Positions 36,614-44,789 of a stretch of DNA of 64,000 nt are shown here, piece by piece (position 1 is the first letter of the stretch; every line of letters starts with the position of its first letter). This DNA comes from G963667425 sp963667425 [NCBI: bacterium] (lineage in GTDB: Bacteria > UBP6 > UBA1177): assembly GCA_963667425.1 (NCBI GenBank), contig OY763407.1, forward strand, positions 2,170,001 through 2,234,000, read 5' to 3'. Made by a program: the position numbers and the translations under genes. The notes beneath the pieces are model-generated. The model had not been told where the DNA came from. It saw nothing but the letters and a program-made list of their open reading frames with translations, and made no database searches.

Positions 36614-38326
36614 TTATTCACCACCAATAAGAAGAAGTGAAAGTTTTTGAGCACCTATAACCTGCTCCCCGCTTTTAAAAGTAATCAAAAAATTTAATTT
36701 ATGAGCTCCCCCACCAAAGAAAGGAAATTTAAACGTCATTTCATAATTCAATTCTGTTTCTGGTTTTGCACCGTAAAATGTTTTGCCTTCTATCTTTTCA
36801 ACATTTTCTGCTGGTTCAGCAGAAAGGGCTGCTATTTCATAACCATCATATTTTAAAGTTTTTTCTGAAAACTCATATGGATCCTTATCCATTATCTGTT
36901 CTACTGATATAGTTATATTTTTCTTAATATTGTTATCTGTAACAAAAGCGGCTATAGCACTTTTTAATTTTTCCTTTATTCCATTTCCAAACTCATCATC
37001 TGTATGAAAATTATAGTTTTTTAAATCCTGGTTTGTTGTCCCTGTTTCCAGAGCAAACCTTGCAAGTGACTCATCTGCAGTATCTTTTGTCTGACAATTT
37101 TCTCCATTATCATCACATTTAAACTCAGAATTTATACCTATGAATTTTGCGCCGAGACTGTTCATCGCAGACAAGGTTTCTTTTATTGTATGTCCTGGGC
37201 TTTCATCATCAAGCCAGATAGTTGCAAACTCTTCTGAAGATTCTACATCTTTTGCAAGCTTAACCTCCTCGATAACTTCATCCGTAATTACCAGAAACAT
37301 TGGCACCGCCTCTTTTCTTAAACAAGCGCCCCCTATGTTTCCGAGTTTATTAACACAATTCTTTGCTGGAAAAGCTACGTCTTCTATACTCTCCGGCAAG
37401 ACCTCCCCTCCAAAAAGACCGGAAGCAACAGCAACCCGATTAACAAGACCTTTTCCTGTTACAACTTGATACATTGTTTCAGCTGTAAGTTCAAAATTGT
37501 CTCCTCTATTTTTTACATCTGATATTTTCTGATTAAAAAGTTCCACATCAGAAGTTACCGGAAGAACAACATTGTATGGTATTTCGACTATTCCAAAACT
37601 GTTATTTGAATTATTTGTAATCTCCGCAAAATCTTCATTTATAAAACTCTTTATCTCTTCCCGAACTTTTGGAAGAGTCTTTTCTGTTGATGCAGTAACA
37701 TCAATTAAAACAACAACATCCATTGGTAAAACTTTAAATGAAAAAGAGATTTTTTCTGTTTGCGTTTCTTTACATAAATAAACATATTTAGCATCATCAT
37801 AAAAACTGCTGCTATCCAATGGATCTGTACGCATAAAAAGTTCTTCGGCGTCATTCATACCATCACCATCAGAGTCTGGGTCATATGGATTTAATCCATT
37901 TTCTTCTTCATAGCTGTCAGTATAACAATCGCCATCGCTATCTCTATCAAGATAATCTGGAGCACCATCATTGTCAGTGTCTTTACAAGGAAGAGATGGG
38001 CACTCCTCTCTATCAGAAATTCCATCTCCATCCGAATCATCATCCATACAGTCAGGAAGATTATCCCAATCTGTATTATCACATCCTTCAATACTGTTTG
38101 GAATACCATCACCATCTTCATCCCCTTCAACATCATCACAGGGACAAACAACTATATCTTCCTCAGGCTCATCATCAGTATCCAAATCACTATCCTGATT
38201 TAAATCTTCATCATTTTGCTCTATAATGAAATCATTATCATTAAGTTTGTTGTTAGTTGTATCATCTAATGAGCAGCTCAATAAAAACACAAAAACCAAT
38301 ATAAATACTGTCTTTTGATAATTCAT
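36614..38326 (-). CDS. Lipoprotein with thrombospondin-3 repeats and von Willebrand A domain
   Basis: 570 residues. Lipobox LLSC (about residue 18), an acidic linker, then about residues 60-165 with TSP3-type calcium repeats (DGDGIPNSIEG, DSDGDGISDREE, DTDNDGAPDYLD, DSDGDGMNDAEE). A vWA domain starts at about residue 200 (MDVVVLIDVTASTEKTLPK). Its MIDAS reads D-x-T-x-S, where the usual first loop is D-x-S-x-S, a conservative change. A carboxy-terminal beta domain follows. Likely a surface or periplasmic Ca/Mg-dependent adhesion or scaffold protein; ligand unknown. Confidence 0.9.
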   Translation of the reverse strand: MNYQKTVFILVFVFLLSCSLDDTTNNKLNDNDFIIEQNDEDLNQDSDLDTDDEPEEDIVVCPCDDVEGDEDGDGIPNSIEGCDNTDWDNLPDCMDDDSDGDGISDREECPSLPCKDTDNDGAPDYLDRDSDGDCYTDSYEEENGLNPYDPDSDGDGMNDAEELFMRTDPLDSSSFYDDAKYVYLCKETQTEKISFSFKVLPMDVVVLIDVTASTEKTLPKVREEIKSFINEDFAEITNNSNNSFGIVEIPYNVVLPVTSDVELFNQKISDVKNRGDNFELTAETMYQVVTGKGLVNRVAVASGLFGGEVLPESIEDVAFPAKNCVNKLGNIGGACLRKEAVPMFLVITDEVIEEVKLAKDVESSEEFATIWLDDESPGHTIKETLSAMNSLGAKFIGINSEFKCDDNGENCQTKDTADESLARFALETGTTNQDLKNYNFHTDDEFGNGIKEKLKSAIAAFVTDNNIKKNITISVEQIMDKDPYEFSEKTLKYDGYEIAALSAEPAENVEKIEGKTFYGAKPETELNYEMTFKFPFFGGGAHKLNFLITFKSGEQVIGAQKLSLLLIGGE

Positions 38327-38384
38327 AGACTTCTCCTGAATTTTGTAAGCACAATTAATAATTTATATTGATCTAATTATTAAT

Positions 38385-38477
38385 CAAGAAAATATACATT
38401 AAATTGCATAAATTAAGCTGTACATTTAAAGCCAAATAAATTTAATAAAAAAGTTAAGAGTGACAGCCCCTACCCTT
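38385..38477. repeat. 93-bp direct repeat, copy 1
   Basis: Aligns without gaps to 39883-39975. The last 65 bases (38413-38477) differ at only 4 positions; the first 11 (CAAGAAAATAT) are identical; the 17 between them are diverged. The two copies flank the DUF4143-type ATPase gene. Confidence 0.85.
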
Positions 38478-38596
38478 TTATAGCCCTTTTATTATGAATT
38501 ATGTTAATGAAAATTTGATTGCCTTAAATTAAAGGTTTATATGTATTTATATTCACCATTATTTCATTAATTACACTGCAAACATCATTAAAAGGT

Positions 38597-38620
38597 AGAA
38601 TTTAAGCATACTTAAATTCT
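38597..38620 (-). terminator. 10-bp hairpin downstream of the ATPase gene
   Basis: AGAATTTAAG and CTTAAATTCT pair perfectly around CATA, 34 bases after the ATPase stop on the minus strand. T-rich flanks occur on both sides (ACCTTTTAAT on the minus strand, TTTTG on the plus strand). A weak intrinsic terminator is likely. Confidence 0.5.
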
Positions 38621-38653
38621 TTTTGATATCTTTTCCAAAATTGAAGAATCCAA

Positions 38654-39775
38654 TCATCTGAGAATCACTAAATCTCTAAAATTGCTTCTATCAATAATTT
38701 TTGTATCAGCAGCATATGTTTCCGTAAAAGTTTTTGGCAACTTCAGTCCAGGTTTTGCTTTCCATTTAAATTCAAAACCCGTCAACTTACCACCTGATTC
38801 TTCAACATAATCAACCTCTTGCTGCTGACGAGTACGCCAGAAATAACTATTAAAAAAACTATTCTTATATGCATATTGTTTTTTGCGTTCAGATACGAGA
38901 AAATTTTCCCACAAAGCCCCTTTATCCTGACGCATATCTAAGGAGTTAAAATTCCCGATAATCATATTTCTTATTCCATTATCATAAAAATAAATTTTCC
39001 GGCTCTTTTTTATCTCATTCCTCAAGTTTTGCTTATAACTTCCCAATGAAAAAATTACATACCCCTGAGCAAGGACATTTACGTAATTTTCAACGGTTTT
39101 TCTATCAATACCCACTATTTGAGCAAGTTCATTATAATTAACCTCACTTCCCATCTGCAAAGCAAGCGCCTGAACCAACTTTTCAAGTATTTCCGGTTTT
39201 CTTATATTAGCATAAGCCAAAATATCTCTATAAAGGTAACTATTAACTAACTGTTTGAGAATATCTTTTTCTTCTCCCGGATTATTTAACACATCAGGAT
39301 AAAACCCGTATAATAGACGGTTTTCAACCTGTTGCTCAGCAACAAGATATCCGTGATGTTGCTCATACTCTTCCCAACTAACTGGAAAAAGCTCATATTC
39401 CCATTTTCTCCCTGTTAAAGGCTCATTCAACTTATTTGAAAGTTCAAAAGACGATGAACCACTTACAAAAAGTTGTACCGCTCTAAATTGATCAGTTATT
39501 ATTTTAAGTGTGATACCAATTCCAGGCACTCGTTGAGCCTCATCAATAAAAACTGTAGTAGCATTTCCTATTATTCTACGTAATTCTTCTGTATTAGGAT
39601 TGGTCAAAAGCGCTCTAACCGTTGGATCATCCGCATCTAAAAATAAATGTTCTCTATCTTTCAGAAAATTTTGAATAAGAGTTGTTTTTCCAACCTGACG
39701 AGGACCAACAACAACAATTGCTTTATTTCCATCAATTTTCTTAGCAATTACAGCATGTAAAGACCTTTCATACAT
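38654..39775 (-). CDS. AAA ATPase with DUF4143 C-terminal domain
   Basis: 373 residues from the ATG at 39773-39775, with GGAG six bases upstream; the frame is open to a TTG at 39790. Walker A GPRQVGKT (about 24-31), Walker B VFIDEAQRV, sensor-type SGSSSFELS, then a winged-helix stretch (MGSEVNYNELAQIVGIDRKTVENY). The C-terminal DUF4143 domain has QEVDYVEESGGKLTGFEFKW, a nuclease-like beta-hairpin pattern. The family is widespread, patchy and without agreed function. It lies between two direct repeats, in the same direction as the TonB operon, and looks like an acquired single-gene module. Confidence 0.9.
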   Translation of the reverse strand: MYERSLHAVIAKKIDGNKAIVVVGPRQVGKTTLIQNFLKDREHLFLDADDPTVRALLTNPNTEELRRIIGNATTVFIDEAQRVPGIGITLKIITDQFRAVQLFVSGSSSFELSNKLNEPLTGRKWEYELFPVSWEEYEQHHGYLVAEQQVENRLLYGFYPDVLNNPGEEKDILKQLVNSYLYRDILAYANIRKPEILEKLVQALALQMGSEVNYNELAQIVGIDRKTVENYVNVLAQGYVIFSLGSYKQNLRNEIKKSRKIYFYDNGIRNMIIGNFNSLDMRQDKGALWENFLVSERKKQYAYKNSFFNSYFWRTRQQQEVDYVEESGGKLTGFEFKWKAKPGLKLPKTFTETYAADTKIIDRSNFRDLVILR

Positions 39776-39813
39776 AACTTTCTCCACCAAAAAACACAGA
39801 AATTTAGGAACAT

Positions 39814-39862
39814 AATCCCATATTGCTATAACTATTTGGGATTACAATCCCATATTGTTATA
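39814..39862. promoter_or_regulatory. Operator-like repeats upstream of the DUF4143 ATPase
   Basis: A 17-base direct repeat (39814-39830 and 39846-39862, one mismatch, 32-base period) contains AATCCCATATTG. An inverted half site makes the perfect palindrome TGGGATT-AC-AATCCCA (39837-39852). It sits about 40-85 bases upstream of the ATPase start, where its promoter must lie. Confidence 0.6.
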
Positions 39863-39882
39863 TTATTCTAACCATAATTATG

Positions 39883-39975
39883 CAAGAAAATATGCAAGGA
39901 ATTACAGGATTTAGGCTGTACATTTAAAGCCAAATAAATTTAATAAAAAAGTTAAAAGTGACTTCCCCTACCCTT
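39883..39975. repeat. 93-bp direct repeat, copy 2
   Basis: Partner of 38385-38477. This copy ends inside the stop codon of the TonB-dependent receptor gene and is therefore likely the original site. Confidence 0.85.
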
Positions 39976-42190
39976 ACAATCCTTTTCTTATGAATTCTTC
40001 AACGTGGAATGTTAATGAAAATCCGATGTAAAATGGTTCTCCGGCTACAAAGTGTTTTTCTGGTATTTTTGATGCAATTGTTTCGGGTCCTTCAAAGTTG
40101 CTTGCATAGTTGTATTCCATTGCATGGTATTTCTGGTTTAGAAGGTTTCTCATTTCTGTTCCGAGTGTGAAATACCATAATCTTATGCTGCCTCCGCAGT
40201 TTAAAAGGTAATATGGGGTTCCTGTTTCTTTGTATTTTAATGGCATTCCCGGCATGTATGTGAAGCCGAGTCCGAATTTTCCGGTTACTGGAACGGTTTT
40301 TATTGCGAGATTTCCAAGTTTTCCTTTTAGAACTATGTCTTCTCTAAAGATGAATTTTGGTACATTTTCTATAAGATCACCTTTTTCATGTTCGTCTGTT
40401 ATTGTTGTGTCCCATGTTCCGTATGTGTAGCCTGCGTTTGTAAGGAATGTAAGAAATTTTCCAAGTGATGTTTCGTTGTTAAAGAGTATTGCATGTCTTG
40501 TTGATGGTCCTACGACTACTGTTCTGCCTGAATCTGCACTGAATGTTATGTCTTTGTCTATGTTTGCAAAAAGGTACGAGAATTGTGTTTTTGATGATAT
40601 AAAGCTCTTTTTTTCTTTGTAGTTGTAAAGTAATCCTGTTTCAAACTGATGCGATCTTGAAAATGGTGCTGCTTCGTTGTCTGATAGAGACATTGCATCA
40701 ACAGATCTGGTTGCATGTCCATAACTTGCGGTGAGTGTTAATCCTTTTACGATGTTTATTCCAGCACGTACTCTCGGATTTAACGTATATCCGTATGCTT
40801 TTACTGTCTGATCAGGTTCTGATGATGTGGTGTTGAGCAAATCTTCTGATTCACTTTTTTTGGTTACGTTAAAGCTGAAACTGTCTATTCTTAATCCACC
40901 TTCTAATTTGAATCTTTTTAAGAAGTTTACTTCACTTCCTGCCCAGCCTGAGATGTTTATGACTGTGAATGTGTCATCAAATACTTCTGCATAGGGATTT
41001 CCAAGTGTTGCTGTAAGCTTGTACTGTGAGGTTTCACCGTGATCTAATCTTACATTGTAGCCTGTTTTTAACTTTATTTTATCTTCAGCTATTTGTGCGT
41101 ATGTGTATTCGCCTTTTAATCCGCCTGTGAAGACTGTGTAGCGCATTTCTGTATCATCGCCTCGCTGATAGTCTCTGTAAACTCCATATTCGTCTACATC
41201 ATTTTTGTAGCCTGTAAAGTTGGCTCTTAGATTCATTGTGCGGAAGCCTAAATAGACATTCTGGTCAAAGTATGCTCTGTCGCTTCCTGAAAGTGAGCTG
41301 AAGCTTAACAATATTCTGCTGCTTTCTCCTCCCTGATTTGAATCGTATGTGTCATAAAAACCTATTTTTTCATATTTGTAGTCGTCTTCTCTTATAACTC
41401 CTGCCTGATCGTATCTTGAGGTGTATCCATAGGCGGAAAGTTTCCACGTGAAACCATCTTCTTTTATTCCTCCTGAATATCTGGCGTTTCCTGATGCTTT
41501 TATTGAGGCTCTGTTTTCGCCGAACCCGTCACTTTTATTAAATTCAAAGCCGGCAAAGGTATCGCTGTCCTGATTTTCAGGAGCAATTACGAGCAAAGCT
41601 CTTTCTGTGTTCCAGAGTCCTCTGCCGTATGTAACTGTTGTTCCTCGTTCTTTAACTCCAAGCTGATAATCTGCTGAACCTGCGAACCCGAAATCTCCTT
41701 GAGAAAGATCAAAAGGTCCTTCTTTTACATCTATTTTATTAACCAGTTCCGGTATTATGAAATGAAGATCAGTATATCCGTGTCCATGTGGATTGCTTAT
41801 TTCATTTAATGGAACGCCATCAATACTAAATGCTATATCCTGCCCTTCTTTTGCTGCAAAGCCTCTCATATATGTTGATGTTGCGTGTCCTGAACCGCCA
41901 TGATTAACAACAAGAATTCCTGGTGCGAGCATTAACTGTTCGGCTGCGTTTTTTCTTGGAATTATATGAAAATTATCCATATTAAGTTTGTAAGTTGATG
42001 CTGTTTCAGGCTTTTTTTCACGCACAGTTTCAACTACGGTTCCTTCCAGTTGATAGGTTTTTGTGTTTTCCTCTTTTTTTTCTTCTTTTTTCTTCATATA
42101 AAGATTCAGAGGATTTTCTTTTTTTTCTTCTCCATAAAGTGAAAAGAAAAAAATCAGTGATATTAGGAATATAACTATTTTCAATTGCAT
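39974..42190 (-). CDS. TonB-dependent outer-membrane receptor
   Basis: 738 residues from the ATG at 42188-42190, with GGAG 8 bases upstream. Signal peptide KIVIFLISLIFFFSLYG. A Lys/Glu-rich segment precedes a possible TonB box (GTVVETVRE), then comes the plug domain (NAAEQLMLAPGILVVNHGGS; FSIDGVPLNEIS; VNKIDVKEGPFDLSQGDFG). A 22-strand-type barrel ends with aromatic GFSLTFHVEEF; the last residues are KGL. The plug motif NPHGHGYTDLHF is His-rich. It is the last-read gene of the TonB operon, overlapping the TPR gene by 10 bases, so receptor and energiser are made together. Ligand unknown. Confidence 0.93.
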   Translation of the reverse strand: MQLKIVIFLISLIFFFSLYGEEKKENPLNLYMKKKEEKKEENTKTYQLEGTVVETVREKKPETASTYKLNMDNFHIIPRKNAAEQLMLAPGILVVNHGGSGHATSTYMRGFAAKEGQDIAFSIDGVPLNEISNPHGHGYTDLHFIIPELVNKIDVKEGPFDLSQGDFGFAGSADYQLGVKERGTTVTYGRGLWNTERALLVIAPENQDSDTFAGFEFNKSDGFGENRASIKASGNARYSGGIKEDGFTWKLSAYGYTSRYDQAGVIREDDYKYEKIGFYDTYDSNQGGESSRILLSFSSLSGSDRAYFDQNVYLGFRTMNLRANFTGYKNDVDEYGVYRDYQRGDDTEMRYTVFTGGLKGEYTYAQIAEDKIKLKTGYNVRLDHGETSQYKLTATLGNPYAEVFDDTFTVINISGWAGSEVNFLKRFKLEGGLRIDSFSFNVTKKSESEDLLNTTSSEPDQTVKAYGYTLNPRVRAGINIVKGLTLTASYGHATRSVDAMSLSDNEAAPFSRSHQFETGLLYNYKEKKSFISSKTQFSYLFANIDKDITFSADSGRTVVVGPSTRHAILFNNETSLGKFLTFLTNAGYTYGTWDTTITDEHEKGDLIENVPKFIFREDIVLKGKLGNLAIKTVPVTGKFGLGFTYMPGMPLKYKETGTPYYLLNCGGSIRLWYFTLGTEMRNLLNQKYHAMEYNYASNFEGPETIASKIPEKHFVAGEPFYIGFSLTFHVEEFIRKGL

Positions 42191-43359
42191 TTCATCAACT
42201 CCGTTCTGCATTTTAGGGCAAGCTCTTTAAGCTTTTTTCCTTTTTCAATATAAAATGGTGTGGCAAACTTTGAAATTATGTTTTCCATTTCATTATAATT
42301 TTCTGTTTTAAAAGCTGAATAGGCTAGTTTATAAAATATGTTTTCATTTTTTATATTTTCTTTTTCAGCTGTTTTCAGAAGCAGGAATGCTCTTATATAA
42401 GATTTTTCAGCAATGTAGATAACAAGTTTCTGACTTAACTTTTTTTCAGGGTTGGTAATAAACTTGTTAAGCCTCATTGCTTCATAGTTTTCACCTGCGG
42501 CTCTAAATGCTTCAGCTGCCTGACAGTAATATTTGTTATCTTTAAGTGCTATTTTTTTAAACAGGTTTCCTGCGACCGTGTAATTTTCTTCATTTATGTA
42601 TGTATATGAAAGTCTTTCCACTATTTCTGCATTTAGCGGAAAAATAATATTTGCTTCTTCTAAAATGTTCTGAGAATCTTTTATAAATCCTTTTTCTCTA
42701 ATTTTATCTGACATATATAGATATAAAAAAGGGTCGCTTTTTTCTATTTTGTTGTATTTAACTGCAAAATAGCGGGCAGCTTTATAAAATCCTTCATCTG
42801 TGTAAAGAATAGATATTTCCTTTAAAAGGGTAGGGGAAGATGGGAAAAAATTCAGCCCATTTATTAGTGTTTTAAGAGATTTTGATATGTCAGTATTTTT
42901 TTTATAGGCTTTAGACAACAGAAGAAAGTAGAGCTCTTCTTTTTTGCCTGATTCATAACCTTGCTCCAAGGCTTTTATGCTTTTATCAAATTCATTGTTG
43001 AAATAGTATGCTTCGCCGATGTAGAGATTTAAAAAATTCCTATCCGGATATTTCTGAAGAACTTTTGTGAGCATTTCTGCGGCTTTGTCATAATATTTAC
43101 GGTTAAGATAGATAACTGCAACAAGCTGAAGGTAATCTTCATAAACAAATCCGCATCCATTTTCACTTGTTTCATAACATTTTTTAGCTTCGGCAAGTAT
43201 TGATTCAGCTTTTTCATAGTTGCCATTATTTACTGCATCTGATGCCACTTCAAGATATGGAATGAAATTTGTCTCTTCCTTTTTTTTGTTTTCTCTTAAA
43301 ACTCTTGCATTTAAAGCTGTTTCTATTATGAGAAAAATTATAAAAATTAGCTTTTTCAT
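42181..43359 (-). CDS. Periplasmic TPR protein of the TonB2-type cluster
   Basis: 392 residues with a signal peptide (MKKLIFIIFLIIETALNA). Throughout are degenerate tetratricopeptide repeats (NNGNYEKAESILAEAKKCYE; RKYYDKAAEMLTKVLQKYPD; NNEFDKSIKALEQGYESGK). In Vibrio-type TonB2 loci a TPR protein follows tonB2 in just this place. It probably scaffolds the TonB complex in the periplasm. The ATG overlaps the tonB stop by 4 bases. Confidence 0.85.
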   Translation of the reverse strand: MKKLIFIIFLIIETALNARVLRENKKKEETNFIPYLEVASDAVNNGNYEKAESILAEAKKCYETSENGCGFVYEDYLQLVAVIYLNRKYYDKAAEMLTKVLQKYPDRNFLNLYIGEAYYFNNEFDKSIKALEQGYESGKKEELYFLLLSKAYKKNTDISKSLKTLINGLNFFPSSPTLLKEISILYTDEGFYKAARYFAVKYNKIEKSDPFLYLYMSDKIREKGFIKDSQNILEEANIIFPLNAEIVERLSYTYINEENYTVAGNLFKKIALKDNKYYCQAAEAFRAAGENYEAMRLNKFITNPEKKLSQKLVIYIAEKSYIRAFLLLKTAEKENIKNENIFYKLAYSAFKTENYNEMENIISKFATPFYIEKGKKLKELALKCRTELMKCN

Positions 43360-44006
43360 TCTTTTATCCTGAAATCTATCTTTTCTTTAAGCCATATTTT
43401 AACGTTTGACTTTTTGTATTCAGCGGGTTTGAATTTCCATTTTAAAACGCCTTCTGTAACACTTTTATCAAAAATTCCCTGCGGGTCAGCACTTACAATG
43501 ACAACTTTTAAAACCTTTCCTTTCTCATTTATCAGTATTTTTATATTTACACTTCCTTCAATTTCTCTTTCTTCTGCAAACTCTGGATATTCTATTGCTC
43601 CTTTGGAAACTATTTCAGGCATTTTATCAACCATTTCTTCGGTATATATAAGATTTTTATTGCTTATATGTTTCTGTTTCAGCCCTGATCGACCTATTTT
43701 TAAGCCTCCTAATGCAAAGTTATCAAGATTTAAGGAAAGTTCAGGGGGATTAAATTGTGTTTCCGAAACTGGCATGACTTCGCTTTCTTCCATTTGCGAA
43801 ATTTCTTTTACAGGTTCTTCTTTTTCTATTTTTTCCTTTATTTCTTTCTTTTCAGGTTCTTTAAAAACTATTTCGCTTTTTTCTTTATCTTTTCTTATTA
43901 TTTTTTCAGTTTTTCCATTAAGATTTGCTATAAATGCAATTATAAAGATGTTCACTATTATTGAAGATAGTGCTATTAAAGCTTTTTTAATTACTTTATT
44001 AATCAT
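43356..44006 (-). CDS. tonB: TonB energy transducer
   Basis: 216 residues from the ATG at 44004-44006, which overlaps the 3' end of exbD by 8 bases and follows GAGAAG. One N-terminal membrane helix (ALIALSSIIVNIFIIAFIA), a Lys/Glu-rich rather than Pro-rich linker (KDKEKSEIVFKEPEKKEI), then a C-terminal TonB domain (EYPEFAEEREIEGSVNIKIL; VVIVSADPQGIFDKSV; LKWKFKPA). It carries proton-motive-force energy from ExbB/ExbD to the outer-membrane receptor. The charged linker is unlike the classical Pro-Glu/Pro-Lys one. Confidence 0.92.
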   Translation of the reverse strand: MINKVIKKALIALSSIIVNIFIIAFIANLNGKTEKIIRKDKEKSEIVFKEPEKKEIKEKIEKEEPVKEISQMEESEVMPVSETQFNPPELSLNLDNFALGGLKIGRSGLKQKHISNKNLIYTEEMVDKMPEIVSKGAIEYPEFAEEREIEGSVNIKILINEKGKVLKVVIVSADPQGIFDKSVTEGVLKWKFKPAEYKKSNVKIWLKEKIDFRIKE

Positions 44007-44415
44007 TTTTCTTCTCAACGTCCACAGCAATGTTTTTGCCGCCACCAAGCCTGCATGAATCTGCAACTTCAACAAGAAAACCTGTTTCAACATATTTATC
44101 TGCAATCAGTAAAATTGCTCTTTCTCTATTTTTTGCAAGCAGATTTTGAACATAAGACTGTACCATCCAGCTGTTTACTGGTTTGCCATCAATGGTTATA
44201 TCTCTATTTTTTTCAATCGTTATTCTTATGCTTTTTGAATCGGTCATTTCTCCTGATGAAGCTCCCGGACGTTCGATGTCAAGTTTCATCTCTTTTACAA
44301 AGGTTGTTGTCACTATAAAAAAGATTAGGAGAATAAAAATAATATCTATCAGAGGTGTTATGTTTAATTCATCATTTTGCTGACGTTTGTTTCTTATGTT
44401 TCCTAAATCGCTCAT
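43999..44415 (-). CDS. exbD: ExbD/TolR-family proton-channel protein
   Basis: 138 residues with one N-terminal membrane helix (PLIDIIFILLIFFIVTTTF) carrying the conserved proton-path Asp in LIDI, then a periplasmic domain (IRITIEKNRDITIDGKPV). NITPLIDIIF matches the ExbD signature. It works with ExbB and TonB in the inner membrane. It overlaps exbB by 4 bases and tonB by 8. Confidence 0.95.
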   Translation of the reverse strand: MSDLGNIRNKRQQNDELNITPLIDIIFILLIFFIVTTTFVKEMKLDIERPGASSGEMTDSKSIRITIEKNRDITIDGKPVNSWMVQSYVQNLLAKNRERAILLIADKYVETGFLVEVADSCRLGGGKNIAVDVEKKND

Positions 44416-44789
44416 TTTTCACCTCTTTTAGAGTTTCTTTTATAAACGATAAAGCGACTTACAATAAATGCAGGAACTGCCTGAGCCAAACCAAACTGCG
44501 TTGTTATGAGAGCTTTTGAGATTCCGGCAGAGATAAGATCCGGTTTTGAACTTAAATCTGAGTAGGTTATGACCTGAAAGGTTTCTATCATTCCGCTTAC
44601 TGTTCCTAAAAGTCCCAAAAGTGTTGAGGAAGCAATAAAAACATTTATTATTCTGCGATTTTCAGGTTTTTCATCAAAAACATCGGAGATTATAAGAAAC
44701 CAGATTATAAGTCCGTTTAAAATGAGCGGATAGATAACTATGCCGCCATGATTTATTAAAGAAAGAATGCTTAAAACTATTTCTCTCAT
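44412..44789 (-). CDS. exbB: Short ExbB-like (MotA/TolQ/ExbB) proton-channel protein
   Basis: 125 residues, short for ExbB. It keeps the channel part: a first helix (GGIVIYPLILNGLIIWFLI) and the diagnostic LLGTVSGMIETFQ, GISKALITTQFGLAQAVPAF. It pairs with ExbD and TonB. This second, short ExbB beside the longer TtpC-like one is the Vibrio TonB2 pattern. Stop overlaps exbD ATG by 4 bases. Confidence 0.92.
   Translation of the reverse strand: MREIVLSILSLINHGGIVIYPLILNGLIIWFLIISDVFDEKPENRRIINVFIASSTLLGLLGTVSGMIETFQVITYSDLSSKPDLISAGISKALITTQFGLAQAVPAFIVSRFIVYKRNSKRGEK

Larger units (their letters stand above)
38327..38653. other. 327-bp gap with degenerate repeat and receptor-gene remnant
   Basis: Contains direct repeat copy 1 (38385-38477). 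Directly after it, at about 38478-38522, is sequence resembling the 3' end of the TonB-dependent receptor gene with an internal deletion, and a hairpin (38597-38620) follows. No intact gene. Confidence 0.6.

Noticed and set aside
37885-38226. Plus-strand frame rich in His and Gln opposite the TSP3 repeats
   Set aside because: Reverse reading of repeated GAT/GAC Asp codons of the lipoprotein; not a gene.
41440-41454. Second parS-like sequence with CACGTG in the receptor gene
   Set aside because: GTTTCCACGTGAAAC has one extra base in the left half, so the half sites are out of register with the parS palindrome; it lies in ordinary coding sequence.
43414-44058. 214-codon plus-strand frame opposite tonB
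   Set aside because: Antisense shadow of the Lys/Glu-rich TonB linker; the real genes tonB and exbD are on the other strand.
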